A stretch of DNA of 64,000 bases from Cristatella mucedo (lineage: Eukaryota > Bryozoa > Phylactolaemata > Cristatellidae): the NCBI GenBank assembly GCA_009760855.2, contig WPIO01000057.1, positions 1,563,501-1,627,500 on the forward strand, given 5' to 3'. The notes beneath the pieces were generated by a model, which was not told where the DNA came from, did no database searches, and worked only from the letters and a program-made list of their open reading frames with translations. Of the stretch, positions 22,890 through 34,763 are shown in pieces (position 1 is the first letter of the stretch; each line of letters starts with the position of its first letter). Made by a program: the position numbers and the translations under genes.

Positions 22890-24202
22890 TTAATGATCAT
22901 AATTACACATTTTATGACCCACACTTAGAGACCTGAATCACTTTCTAAGTGCTTTACATTAGCTGCAAAGGAATCAGAAGCAAATAGCGAGTGGTATAGT
23001 GGTCAATAAACAACATAAACAAAATGGTTAAGGGTCGTATGTACATTGTCAGCATTAAAGTGCGGTCAGTGGCAGCGAGTGCAGTGTCAGCACAAATAAC
23101 TCACAAGTAACTGCGTTTTTCATTTTCTTTTAAACGTAGTCAAGTCAGGGGGTGCGGTAATTCAAGACTTGAGTGAGTTCTATTCTTTCGGAGCATAGAA
23201 ATTAAACTTATGGTCTCCTAACGATTTTGGACTATAACGAGATATTAAAAAACAGTTATGTTTAAAAAACATGTGGTATGATGCTTTGCCTGGTGCAGGA
23301 GTTGTTCAGATAGGTAGGCTCGAGCCAAAGAATGAAGGGACCTAAAAGTGACAGATTAAAACTTGAAGTAGTTCCCTTGCTTGATTGATAGCCAGTGCAG
23401 GTAGGCAAGAAGTATAGTGACATGGCAACAGCAACGTTGATGGCAGACAAGACTAGCTGCATTGTTTTGCAACCGCTGTAAACACCTGATTACACATGCT
23501 GGTAAGCCAGCAAGCAGTGAGTTACAGAAGTATAGGCCGGAAATCACAAATGCAGGGACCAACTTTGATGAAGTATCCCTATCTAAACAAGCCCGAACTT
23601 TAGCAATATTATGTAGCTGAAGGTATTTAGATTAGACCATGGAGGTGATGTGGTTGTCTAATGAGAGGTCGCTTTGGAATATGACACCTAGATTTCGAGC
23701 TGATTCAACTGGAGATATGCTGGCAGAGCCAATGTTGATCTTCAGCCTTTCCAATTTGTGAATGACACTGGGTTTGCCCATAGCTAGTAACTTAGTTTTA
23801 TCATCATTTAGTTTTAGAAAAGTTGCTGCCATCCAAGTGCGGATGTCATCAATACATGCTGCAAGTGATTTAAAAGAATTTGAGGTGCTCGAAGGCTGGG
23901 AGGCATCAAAGCAAAGGTACAACTGAGTGTCATCCGCATAGAAGTGAAAGCCTAGATTGTGTTTGGCAATCACATCACCAAGAGGGAGAGCATAAACCGA
24001 GAAAAGAACCGGACCTAACACGGAGCTCTGATGTACCCCATATTTCAGAGGCACTTCAGATGATCTTCGTACATTCATGTCAATACTCTGGAGTCTCCCA
24101 CTGAGAGAGGACCTGAACCACTGCAGAGCAGTTTCAGTGATGCCCAGGCGAGATGAGGGACGCTCTAGAAGAACTTCGTGATCGATGGTATCAATTCCCG
24201 AA
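22890..24202 (-). mobile_element. LINE-Y, 5'-truncated, with YADD intact
   Basis: It starts at the AAFDTID-equivalent (GATCGATGGTATCAA at 24190) and runs through the minus-strand ORF 24078-23632, which reads VLGPVLFSVYALPLGDVI, FHFYADDTQLYLCF and LGVIFQSDLSLDNH. The frame then breaks, with C-terminal blocks at 23562-23262 and a 3' UTR at 23110-22890. The catalytic YADD is preserved here, unlike in the longer copy at 48510-51080. Confidence 0.85.
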
Positions 24203-24924
24203 TCTCACATACAAGATTGTTTATTTTTTCATCGACATTATAATGGTACAGTATCTTCGCAAAAGTAGGACTTTGTTAACTAGTTGTTCTGAGGCAACTG
24301 AATGTATGGTGGGAAAGAATATGTGATTCTACTGTCTCTTTTAATCTGTTGAATAGGCAATGTGCTCCCACTTTATCCTTAAATGCGAATCTTGAGCCTT
24401 AAAGTGTTGCCAATATTTGGATAATTCATAGCTCCTGTAGATTGTTATTAACTTCCCATGTTCCAGAGAAGGAAAAATCAAGGATGTATGAAGGCATGCC
24501 GAGCCTACATCGGGTGCAGTTTTCGAATGATTACTTATAATTCACAAGATTAATCCATGATAGGGCTGCATTTGCTTTAGATATCATTTTCAATAATTCA
24601 TGTAATACTGCATATTAAACGGTTTTCTATCGCTAAAAATACCAGTTATAATAGTTTTAACATATCTAGCTAATTCTAAGAAGCAATCAAGACGATCTGG
24701 GTTTCAGGCAGACGATTGTTCGAAAGCCCGCTCAAAGTCAGGATTGACTTAATGCACATGTATTCACCAACATATTTTATCCTAAACATTGAGAAAAAGT
24801 GAGTACCATATTGGATTTGCTGGACTAGCGATCTATGCAATGGTGCATGCTGGGCAGGAAATCTTCACTATTTCTGATTCACTGCTAGTTCGAAGCTATC
24901 CCGACTGTAGCTAAGAATACGTCT
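24203..24924. other. No gene recognized
   Basis: AT-rich spacer between LINE-Y and SINE-1. Neither strand gives a supportable ORF or repeat. Confidence 0.4.
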
Positions 24925-25108
24925 AAAAAAAAACAATGCTAGCTGATTTAACAGCCTCTTTTTGTATAGCGACAGAAGAGCCTTTACGGCTATCACCACC
25001 GCTTGCAGTGGAGATAAAGGATCGCCCACTGCATGATTCGAGCCCACGACCTCGGGGCCGAGGTCGTGAAAAGCAACCGCCTTACCTAGTGAGCCATTAC
25101 GGCTCTGG
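24925..25108 (-). mobile_element. SINE-1 copy
   Basis: The reverse complement reads AGCCGTAATGGCTCACTAGG, GGCGGTTGCTTTTCACGACC, GTCGTGGGCTCGAATC, GTGGGCGATCCTTTATC and AAAAAGAGGCTGTTAAATC, ending next to a T-rich run. This is the best-kept body of the family in the window. Confidence 0.85.
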
Positions 25109-25349
25109 GCATAAAAGAGATTTTGATGCAAACATCTCAAAACCTTGCTTCTCGATATATTTGCTTAATTCATATTGATTAGTGCATAATATTTTCATAT
25201 GCATGATCGTACTCACATAAAGAGTCCCACAATCATCCCAGTATTTCATAAAACTGCGAGAAATTATCACCTATGGTTAGCAATTTCTGCCCATATATCA
25301 AATTTAGACTACATGCAGATATCAAATTTAGACTACCTTGCCTTCTCCC

Positions 25350-25480
25350 ACATCTTAATTCACCTGCAAATCCCGAAACCTCAATATCCTTAAAGTTAAT
25401 GCTGTCGCTTTAAGAGTATCTTCTTCACCTCTGCTGCACCATTCCCCTTCCCATCTGTTGTCACTCGTAGATCGCTACAC
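25350..25480 (+). mobile_element. LINE-Y fragment (endonuclease-to-RT linker)
   Basis: CGAAACCTCAATATCCTTAAAG and TATCTTCTTCACCTCTGCTGC match LINE-Y at 49305-49370. It is a short remnant. Just upstream, ATATCAAATTTAGACTAC occurs twice in tandem (25297-25335). Confidence 0.6.
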
Positions 25481-25974
25481 ATATTATCGCCACTGTAGCA
25501 AAAGAATCATGTAGACTTCCACCTACCATAGTTACCTAACCACATCACACTATTATCGTTTAGCTCGGTCATTGGATCAATTTAATTCAAAAATAGTGCT
25601 CTATAAAGATTGCAGATTGACAATGTCACAGACCCTCAATCATGGGATTGATATATTACATTGACGATGACTATTTTATTTGGTAAATAGTCGCTTCGCT
25701 TTCAGTTAGTTCTAAATTACTCACTTTTAAATTTTCAAATTTGTTGGCTAAATAAATTTATAAATTAAACTAGAAGTAGTAAACTCGTTTTGATTGCCAA
25801 GATGCAAGGTAGAACAGTGCTGCTAAATCAACTTCTCACACTTGTATCTAATACAATTAAGTAATGGATTGTAGTAAAACATGAAGTTGGTCCGAGGCTT
25901 AAGAATATTCAAACATAAGGCTTAGTGTCAGGCAAGTTGGTTGAGCATGGCTGTAAGTGGATTGGTTATCTAAT
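25481..25974. other. No gene recognized
   Basis: AT-rich spacer with no match to other parts of the window. Confidence 0.4.
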
Positions 25975-28900
25975 ATGTGTGTGTGTATCTCCGTCAGTAA
26001 CTCCACAAAGTCATAAAGATCATGTGGGTGTTACGCAGGAGAGTTTTGTATAGCCCACTCACAGTCTAAGCGGCTTTCGGTACGCATTCGGTAGCCAACA
26101 GACTTCGTCTCACTCAACAAAGAGAAAGTGGGAAGCATAGCAGAGTTAGGAGAGCAGTTGAGGTAGTGAGTAGCATAGAAGTAGCAGTTCAGGACCGCTG
26201 AAAAAGGTGTGCCATAGTCGGCAGTTGGAGAATAGAGGTCGTTTCACAAGAACTGTGGAAGCGAGTTCCACTGTCTAGGACCTGTAGAGTGAAAGCTTCT
26301 GTCGCCAACTGTCTTTAAGTTGAGGAATAGGACAGCTAATGTATTGTCCACACAGGACCTGAGGGCGCGAACAGGCTGAAACTGATGCAGCATTTCAGCT
26401 AGGTACGAAGGAGCCAAGCTGTGGCGGGCCTTGTGGGTCAGCCTTAGAGCTTTGCTCTGTATCCTTTGCTCAACCGGCAACCATCCTAGCTCTTTCAGCA
26501 AAGGTGATACGTGCTCAAACCGCTGGGACTTGAAGACCAGCCTTGCAGCCATATTCATAGTCCGCTGTAGTGGCATAATAGCTTTCTTTGGTAGCCCAGC
26601 CAAAAGGGAATTACAATAATCAAGCCGAGACAGAACTAAAGAGCTAGTTAAACTTTTTCCAAGCCACTGTGGGAGACAGCTTCCAATCTTGGATAGGGAT
26701 CGAATGTGATTGCTAGCTGTAGAGGCAGTCTTCTGAATGAAGCTTTCGAAATTGAGGCAGCTGTCGAACACGACACCCAAATTTCGAGCACGTGGTGAAG
26801 GTCGCAAAATAGCACCACCTATTAGAACAGCAAAGCCATTTAATCCAGCCACACGCTTAGGGTGTCCTATGAGAAGTAGTTCGGTTTTATCATAATTTAA
26901 TTTCAGGAAGTTTTCTGACATCCAGCATCGAATATAGGCAAGGCAAGCATTCAGTTTCTCAGTTGCTGCAGCAGATTACAACGGTTTAAATGAAAAATAC
27001 AACTGAGTATCGTCAGCATAGAAGTGATATCCTATTCCATGGGCCTAAATCACTTTTCCCAGAGGTTGCGTATAAATAGAGAACACAAGGGACCAAGTAC
27101 AGACCCTTGACGGACTCCACAGGTGACCCTTCTCAGGTCTGAGATCTGACCCCCGCACGACACGGATTGAACACGATCAGACAAATATGATTCAAACCAC
27201 GCCAGTGCTTCGTCTGCCAGACCGATCGTTGTTCTCAATCATTCGAGCAGAACTTCGTGATCAATGGTGTCGAAGGCAGCAGACAGATCTAGCAGAGCTA
27301 GGGCAGTGACATTCCCGTCGTCGTTGCCAAGTAGAATGTCATTGTTAACACGTAGAAGAGCAGTTTCAGTATAGTGCTGCCTCTTGAAACCTGATTGAAA
27401 TGTTTCCGACATTCCATTATTTTCAATATGTTCAACTAGCTGCTTAGCAACAATTTGGTCAAAAATCTTTGATAAGAACCGAAGAAGGGAAACTTGACGA
27501 TAGTTTGCTACAACCTCTGTGTCTGATCCAAGCTTTTTGAGAATAGGTCTAACAATTGCCGATTTGAAGGACTTGGGGATCACCCCTTTTCCCAAAGAAG
27601 CGTTAACAATCTTGGTTATGGCAAGGCTAAGTTGGTCTGCCAGTGAAGACCACAGAGATGAAGGTATAGAGTCTTCAGTAGACGAGCTCTTTTTGCTAGC
27701 CCTTATTACGGCAGCCACATTACAGGCAGAAACAGCAGAGAACCTTTTAAGAAAGGTCACAGGTCGAGGAACGGCGATTGCTTTGCTCTGAGGGGGCTTA
27801 ATGGAGGAACGAATGTGCACAATTTTTTCAGTAAAGAAGGCTGAAAAATTTTCGGCTGAGCCCATAATATCTGGGGAGTCAGACCTCACAGCATTGGCCA
27901 GTAAATGGTTTACTGTCTTATAAATCTGTTTAGTGTCCGACTGGCAGGAATTCAGTTTTCTAATGAAAAAAGCCCTGGCTTTTTTAAGCTTTCGGGTGCA
28001 AACTTAAAGGAAGTCTTTAAAATTGACTAGGTCTGCCTCAGACCCCGATTTCTTGAGACGACGTTCTAGCCTGAGCTTAACACGGCGCATCTTAAGGAGT
28101 TTTTTCGTAAATTGAAAGCAATCTCGCCGACTTTGAACACGGATAGAGCGAACGGGAGCATGCTTGTCAAGAGCATTCCCGAGTGTCATGTTCATCGCAT
28201 CAGTGAGGGTATCAAGGCTGCCGGTTGAGTCTGAATGCAGACCAAGAAGGCCTGCATTACAAACAGATTTCAAAACCTTTTTCATGTCAATGCTTTGTAA
28301 GTTACGTCGTTTGGCAACTTCGACATTTCCCTGCACGTTCGAGGAAGCAGGAACAGTAAACGAGACCTAACAATGATCTGAGAGGGTCAGTGGGCACACC
28401 ACAAAGTCAGTGGGGAGGACATCCTTAGTAATCACGAGATCTAGAATGTGGCCACCGACGTGGGTGCTATGATTAACGTGTTGGGCCAAACCAAGATTCT
28501 CCAGACAGTCAAGAAATGAGCGGACCTGGCTGTTCCTAGGGTTGTCAACGTGAATATTGAAGTCACCTACAATCAGTAGCGGCCTGTCACACACAAATAT
28601 TTTAGCGAGGAACTCTGAAAACTCCTCTCTAAACAAGTTTAGACAGCCAGAAGACGGCCGGTATATCACAACGGTGAGAGGCATTGTCTTTGATTAGGAC
28701 CTGATAGCAACCGATTCAAACGATGACCCATGCAAGAAACTGCACATTTTATGGCCAAACGATTCGCGAACAACAATTGCAACCCCGCCACCAAACCTTG
28801 TCAGAACGCATGGACTGATAGAATGAGAACCCGGGTGGGGTGGTCTCGGAAATACAGCTACTGAAAGAAGGCGTCATCCAGTTTTCGGTAAGCAGAAATG

Positions 28901-29462
28901 CATCTAGCTTCTCCTGGACCACTTGATCGCGTATAAGTAACCTCTTGGATTTTAGCGAGCGGACATTTAGTAGGCGGAATTTAAGAGGCTGTCCAACAAC
29001 TGGGCGACGGCGATGAAGTGGCTCGTATTCTCTACCGTTTGCGTCCGGCCCGGCGGACGCTGGCTCTTCAAATTTGAATTGGACCTTGCTAACGGCCGTG
29101 GGACGACGTTTCACAACGTGCTGGGCTACAGTGGATGGGCTACTACCGCAACAAGTACTGTTTAGCGCTTTAAACTTACTAGTCGTAGTTTTGATAGCCG
29201 AGCTGTTGATGGGGCGAACGCAGGATGCAGGTAGGTTCTCACTGACCCGCCGGAGAAGGCCCGCCGGTAGGTATCGACTAATGGCGACATCGCATCTTAT
29301 GCTAAGCAGGTCCTGTTTTGTGTATCATATCCGAGGACAGCTCATAAATAGTCACAGCGAAGATAGCAGTGGAATACCTGAAGGTATTACGGAGAAATCA
29401 AGTAAAGGTCCACACCAAGCTAGGTGTCGCCCGAGGCCGCTCTTTAGCGAGGGGAGGAATGG
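25975..29462 (-). mobile_element. LINE-X, near full-length non-LTR retrotransposon
   Basis: This copy of about 3.5 kb defines the LINE-X family here. Read on the minus strand, the 5' UTR begins near 29462 (CTCGCTAAAGAGCGGCCTCGG), followed by an endonuclease-reverse transcriptase ORF broken into several frames and a 3' UTR ending near 25975 in ACGGAGATACACACACA. The 5' 900 bases also occur at 16195-17160. The order of an apurinic-type endonuclease, a reverse transcriptase and an LGWLPVEQR-type C-terminus is that of L2/CR1-like elements. No upstream ORF1 could be identified. Confidence 0.9.
26244..29114 (-). pseudogene. LINE-X endonuclease/reverse transcriptase ORF, broken
   Basis: The protein made the nick in target DNA and copied the element RNA. 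Endonuclease motifs in order are LLTENW (about 28900), VIYRP (28670), VGDFNIHVD (28565), ILDLVITKD (28440) and LSDH (28370). Reverse transcriptase blocks are FQSGFKRQHYTETALL (27400), AAFDTIDHEVLLE (27260), GVRQGSVLGP (27110) and FYADDTQLY (27005, outside the longer open pieces). The C-terminus has LGWLPVEQR (26475) and SFHSTGPRQWNSLPQF (26260). Frame breaks or stops fall near 28710, 28345, 27950, 27238 and 26990. The catalytic YADD is intact, but the protein as a whole cannot be made. Confidence 0.85.
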
Positions 29463-30196
29463 TCATGCACGGCAAAAACCTCCAATACATATTTATGGCC
29501 CTTGCATGCTAATCAATTGTGTTACTTCTCCATTCGACTCGATGAGAAAGCGCACATCTGCATTAAATAAGCATTGTAATTTCAGCTTTTAATCTTCAAT
29601 ACATTAAAGTTCTCTAACCCTCGACTTTAAAATATTCCAAGTATATTCCAAAACATATTGAGGGTGTTCAAACAGACCCGTAAAATAAGCTTTGGCTTAT
29701 AAGTTTAAAGCCACGTTAGTTTAAGTGCTTAAATAAAAAAATACAAATGGTATTGAATAAGTTTGCACCTTGTGCTATTACTAAATAGAGCGTGAATTCA
29801 CAAGTTCCTCGTGGGAGCCAGTAATAAGGAATTTGGAATTAGTTTAATAAGGAAGTAAGGATTTTGAATATTAAAGCAACTGACATGTTTTTGTAGTTCC
29901 CATAAGCACATTTGTGAACAAACATGATACATTGCATGTGTAAAAGTCCGAAATAAGAGATGCAATTCCTCGGGAATTCGATGCGTAAGCTCGTTTTCTA
30001 TCACACAATTTGTGAAATTGTCTATTCATGAAAGATCAAATCTTACAAAATATTATTTTCCCAGTTCATTTTAAGATTTTCAAATGAATGCAGAAAATTT
30101 AGCAGAAGCAACAGTTCTGCAATAGTGAAGCTGCCAGACATTCAGACCTGAGATTCTTCATAGATGGACAGCATTGAACCAATATTGAATGTTTAC
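29463..30196. other. No gene recognized
   Basis: AT-rich sequence between LINE-X and the extra transmembrane exon. The minus-strand ORF 30004-29798 has no motif or splice support. If the transmembrane exon at 30346-30197 is spliced onward, its terminal exon should lie here or further left. Confidence 0.4.
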
Positions 30197-30346
30197 CTTT
30201 TCCTTTTTCCGAGAAAACCATATAATTTCCAGACGTTTGGTTTTCAATGCCGTCTTAACTTAGTAAGTGCTTTCTGTAGGCTATTGAGATTGTAATAGCC
30301 ACCACCACAGCAGCAAACATAGCAGGAAATATTCCTTCAATTGCCC
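30197..30346 (-). pseudogene. Extra transmembrane exon with in-frame stop
   Basis: On the minus strand, after the acceptor TTGCATGCAG, the frame reads AIEGIFPAMFAAVVVAIT then ISIAYRKHLLS and a TAA at 30257-30255. This is a membrane helix with a short basic tail. The frame stays open after the stop (NQTSGNYMVFSEKGK) to AAAAG/GTAAAC, the same kind of donor as in gene 1's transmembrane exon (AAAAAAG/GTAAAC). From acceptor to donor it is 150 bp, phase 1 at both ends. It could be a relic exon killed by one nonsense change, or a live alternative last exon giving a receptor with an almost absent tail. Confidence 0.5.
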
Positions 30347-30944
30347 CTGCATGCAACCCTCTTCAAACAAGTTTTAGTAACAGCCGTTATACAGTTTCCA
30401 TCACAGCTGCAAGTGTGATTACGAAAACTAAGTCCGTTCAACTTGAAAAATCACAAGTTAGGAAAATTCCAACCTGCCAAAACTTTTAGCAGAGCTGAAA
30501 TTTCTATGCTGGAAAGTCAGCTCTGTATAAGACAGTAAAGTGGCCAAATCCTCACGGATGCAGTCACGGCTTAAGACCTTAGTCAAGCCTGGTAAAATTT
30601 GTAAAGCCTATTGACCCCCCCCCATAGCAACCCGTTCTACCACAAAGAGGAGTTCACTGATTATTTTATTTGACCTGTTTAAAACGAGGACCTTCAGAAA
30701 TCCTAACCCAAAATAAAGGAGAACAGCCAGTTTTTCAGGGTTCAGTGTTTTACACTTCAATAGTAGACATCATGCGTCTCGTTTGAACTTAGGTATGTTA
30801 AATCATCGTTATTTGTATTTATCTTTGGTGAATCATTTGTCAATCTCACAAAGAGATGTTTTATGTGAACTCAAACTGTGTAATGATAGGCTAATAAAGT
30901 GAAGATAATCAAAGAGCCACCTGACCTTCTGATTAATGACTAGT

Positions 30945-31555
30945 AATAATAGTAATAATACGCTTGATGTAGCACCCCAAGATATGGCAAACTCTCTCGG
31001 CCCTTTACATGTGCTGCTAAGGAAGCACGATCGAGGATAATATTAGCATACTCAATAAACAATAAGAACATGGTTAGGGGCCACATGCACAGGGTCAGCA
31101 TCCAAGGATGGTTAGTGGCAGCATGCACAGTGTAAGCAAGCATAGGTACTTACGGAACGAATCACAAGGACCCCTAGATTATATTTTAAATAGATAAGCT
31201 ATTACTTCTTTTGAACGTGGATAAGTCAGGAGATAGCGTGACCTACGTATAAATTGATTTCCAGGCTGTGGGAGCATGCGAACGGAATGCACCTTGTCCG
31301 AAGGATCTGAGACTTGATCTATGTATATGTAAACAGTTAGAGTCCCATAAGATGTGAAACGATGCTTAGCCTAGTGGGGAGTAGTTTTCATTTATAAGCT
31401 GGAGCCATAGAATGAAGGGACCTAAAATTTAGTGACAGATCGTTCAAGTCTATCGATTGCTTGACTGGTAGCCAGTGCAGGTCAATGAGCAATGGGGAAA
31501 TGTGGCAACTCTGATGCTCCAGGCCTACAAGCACGGCTGCAGAGTTTAGTAGAAC
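30945..31555 (-). mobile_element. LINE-Y 3' fragment
   Basis: AATAATAGTAATAATACGCTTGATG, CCCTTTACATGTGCTGCTAAGG, GCCACATGCACAGGGTCAGC and TGGTAGCCAGTGCAGGTCAA are the reverse complement of the LINE-Y 3' UTR and the LHWLPV region. Confidence 0.8.
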
Positions 31556-32792
31556 AAAGATCACTTCAGATATACTTAGTTGCAGAAGATTATTATTAGT
31601 TAATGCTTAGACAATAATGGCAACTAACAATGCATTATTCCCAAAAATGTGCATTAGCTTATGGTTTTCATCTGTATCACATAGATCACACTATCACCGC
31701 TTCTAATTACTATTGCAGTTTCAAGGCTGTCATAACTATGAATATATAAAATTGATAGCAATAGAACCTACAAGAGTTCCGCAGGAGTATCGTTAGTATA
31801 TCTCCGGTTTTTCAGGATAATGTTGGTCAAGAGTAAGGAAAAAATACTATTATTATCACTAATAATCAGGTAATAAAATAAGCCAATCCATGCTTAAATT
31901 ATAGAGCCATTAATGGTTTTGGCGAATATTTTTTGACAATTATTTAAATTGCATGAAGTATCTCGTGCAGCGGATTACTAAAAAGACATGCGTTTAATTT
32001 AACTATATTTGATGTGAGGAATTTTATTTCGGAATACTACTACTTAAGTTCTAAACTAAATATAATACATGTAGGAGTTCGAACGTGTAATTGTAAATAA
32101 GTAAGTTACTGGGTAATTGCTTCATATTTTAGAAAGCATAATCTAATATAAAATATTCCCAGCAGAAAGGTAGATTTTATTGACTTAGTTACACTGTATG
32201 CAAATGTTTTGATTTCTGAATTGATCCGGGTTTATTGTGGGCTTTATTGCAAGAACTAGAAAACTGATATGATATTTAGCTTAGCTTTTTAACCAACAAC
32301 TTGCTGCTGTTGGTGATATACTTTACCATTCACCACCGCTCTGCAAATCTAAGCAGATAAAGTGCAATATGTGATTCTTAGTACTTTTAACCGTACGTGT
32401 TAGCGAAAGTATTCTCGCGCATCATTTTCTACTAACGTGCCTTACTATCGTTGTCGATTAAACAGGCCAGATGCCTTTTGAATTACATAGCATAGCATTA
32501 GAGCCGCTTTTGGTAGTAGGCTTAGCAATTGTTTGTCATTATTTCTGTCATAAATAACTATTAATTAGCCTTTTTAACGCAAATTACCTTAAATTGTTTG
32601 GATATGATACTGAACTACGCGCCATTTTAAAAGAGGTGTGATTTGCCGAATTCTGGCATCCAAATATCATACTGTTGACTTTTCCCAACAAGAAGAAAAA
32701 AGGAATTAATTAATTGGAAAATGCCGAGGTAGGTAACTATTCGATGCTTCCCAAAAAACAGTCTAATAACCAAACTTTCAGGGATGAAGACC
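31556..32792. other. 3' flank of gene 1
   Basis: AT-rich sequence that should include the 3' UTR of gene 1. No other gene is seen. Confidence 0.4.
32231..32248 (-). promoter_or_regulatory. Candidate polyadenylation signals of gene 1
   Basis: Two AATAAA hexamers on the minus strand (32248-32243 and 32236-32231) lie about 550 bases after the gene 1 stop codon. They are the first AATAAA matches I noticed downstream. In AT-rich DNA this is weak evidence. Confidence 0.25.
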
Positions 32793-32983
32793 TTATTTTA
32801 AATTGCGATGGTTTTCGTACATGAGATTGATCTGTCGAAAGAAGTTGACATTAGTATTTCTGCCAATTATATGCGAGAAGGCAAATGAAGAGCTAACTTC
32901 ATTTTTAGAGCCTGCCATATTTCGAGCCTGAGTAAGTGCTAAGCTGCGACAATATAGGGAGCCCATGCGTACAGCAGAAAGTT
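32793..32983 (-). CDS. Gene 1, terminal cytoplasmic exon
   Basis: After an acceptor CCAACCTCAG on the minus strand the frame runs 63 codons to TAA at 32795-32793. The two leading bases AA complete a Glu codon with the G left by the transmembrane exon, so the phase fits. The peptide opens LSAVRMGSLYCRSLALTQ and ends INLMYENHRNLK. Two tyrosines stand out: SLYCRSL, and MYENH, which fits the Y-x-N form bound by Grb2-type SH2 domains when phosphorylated. Basic and Ser/Asn-rich composition suits a cytoplasmic tail. No catalytic domain is present. The frame is also open upstream of the acceptor, so the exact 5' end is less certain than for the Ig exons, and extra small tail exons between here and 38274 cannot be excluded. 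Confidence 0.6.
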
Positions 32984-34763
32984 CTGAGGTTGGAATTATA
33001 GTGCCACCATTGTTCACCAATAAATGCATATCAGGATGAAATTTGGCACAATTTTATGTATATAATAGCAATACGTATCAATGGCAAGCGCCCACGGATT
33101 TTAGCATTACCATGGCTCAAATGTTACTCTCATATGGCACATGCTGACACAATCGTAGCTATATCTTTTACTGAGTCATTTCGGCGAAGTTACACGCATA
33201 TCCTACGGGCATTATTGCCATTGTGGTCAAACTTACCAGCTAGCATTTAAACGCAGGCATTTAGCGAAAACTCTATGAAGGACTGCAAAATCTTTATTAT
33301 TGTATGTTGGCGACAGCATATAAGTAAGAGGAAAAATAAAAATATACTTGATATTAATTTGGAAAATTTCTAAAACTGTTAACATCTAGTTAGAATGCTT
33401 TAGAGTAACTTCATAACAGGTTACCACACGTTTCGATTCCATCATCATAACCTAGAAAGTTATTTTCTATCAATTTGCTCTGTCGACTGCCTTACAAATT
33501 ACAGGAAACCTCTGTTAGTGTCAGTTACCTGAGCGGATTTAACTGCAAAATGGCCGACGACATCTTTGTCACGCTTTATAATGCATTGTCGGTTACGCCT
33601 AACGCAATCTATATATGGGTTGGAGAAAAACTAGAAAGTTTGTGATACATGAGAGTAATTTGGTTTTAGCTGGACAAAACTAAGGTGCAGTTGTGATTCT
33701 CATGTTACGAAAATTTCTACGTCGCATATTACTATTTAATTTTACATTTCTTCAAGGGTTTAAATGAAGGCCGAGGCCAGAATATTTAAAAGGATCTGGG
33801 TTACGTTTAAGATAGTCATAGACATTGCGTAATCAAACAGTACGAACAGCCGAGACTAGACGACATTTACAGCCAAAAGAAAGCCTTTGGAACTTAAAAG
33901 TGTTGTAAAGCACATTCAGAAACATTGCCGAAGTTTCTTGAAGCGGTAAAAAAATGTTTACTATTTTTTAAATTCAGTTATTTTTTAAAGATGAGTTTTT
34001 TATTTCATGACTAGAATTTGGATTTAGATTTCCTTTATGCCAGCACTGTGCTGGTCCGTTGGTATTTTAAATACAAAACGTACGTAGATTTAATTTCAGG
34101 CATGATTTATCAATGGTTCTTGGCCCATGATTATTTAAGATATTAAATTGAGTGGGTAAGTTATGAACAGTTAATACTCAGACCTGCATCATTTCTCGTG
34201 ATGGTTTTTGAATTAAGTACACCTTAAAGAAAATATCGCTCTTTAAATGTATGGCCCCAACTGGCAAGGTACATTCCAAGTAACATAGAGATAAAAACTA
34301 CATGTGGAGGGATCAAGTTTACTTTTGACTAGGTACGTCAAATCACACACTAAAAATAATTTAGGATTCATTAGTTTCTCAAAATAATGTATAGGCAGAG
34401 CTGTATCTCAGAATCCGTTTGCTAGACGTCTGCAAGTAGCTACAGCTAAGATGAAAAATCACGTGCTTGTCGGAATATCGAAAACTCACTATTACTCACT
34501 GTATTTACAAAAAATAAATATGCAAATGCAATATTTTAAGTTCCGTAAATCGCAAAACGGAACGTCATGGCGGTTAGGAGTCAGTTTCCTGTTACACTGT
34601 CATATGCTAGTAAGCCATTTAAGTTTTGCTACTTAGAGTGAAATTAATTATCGATTCGCTAACAACTTGAAATATATGGTATTTTAATAATGTATTTAGC
34701 TCTCTTGAGGAAATGTCATCTCGTCTGCAATTGTGTCATACTACTCAGTAGTTTGGCTTACAT
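32984..34763. other. Gene 1 intron, no exon recognized
   Basis: AT-rich. The plus-strand ORFs at 33056-33250 and 34451-34636 have no recognizable content. Confidence 0.4.

Noticed and set aside
25975-29462. LINE-X as an active element
   Set aside because: YADD and endonuclease motifs are present, but the ORF has at least five frame breaks or stops.
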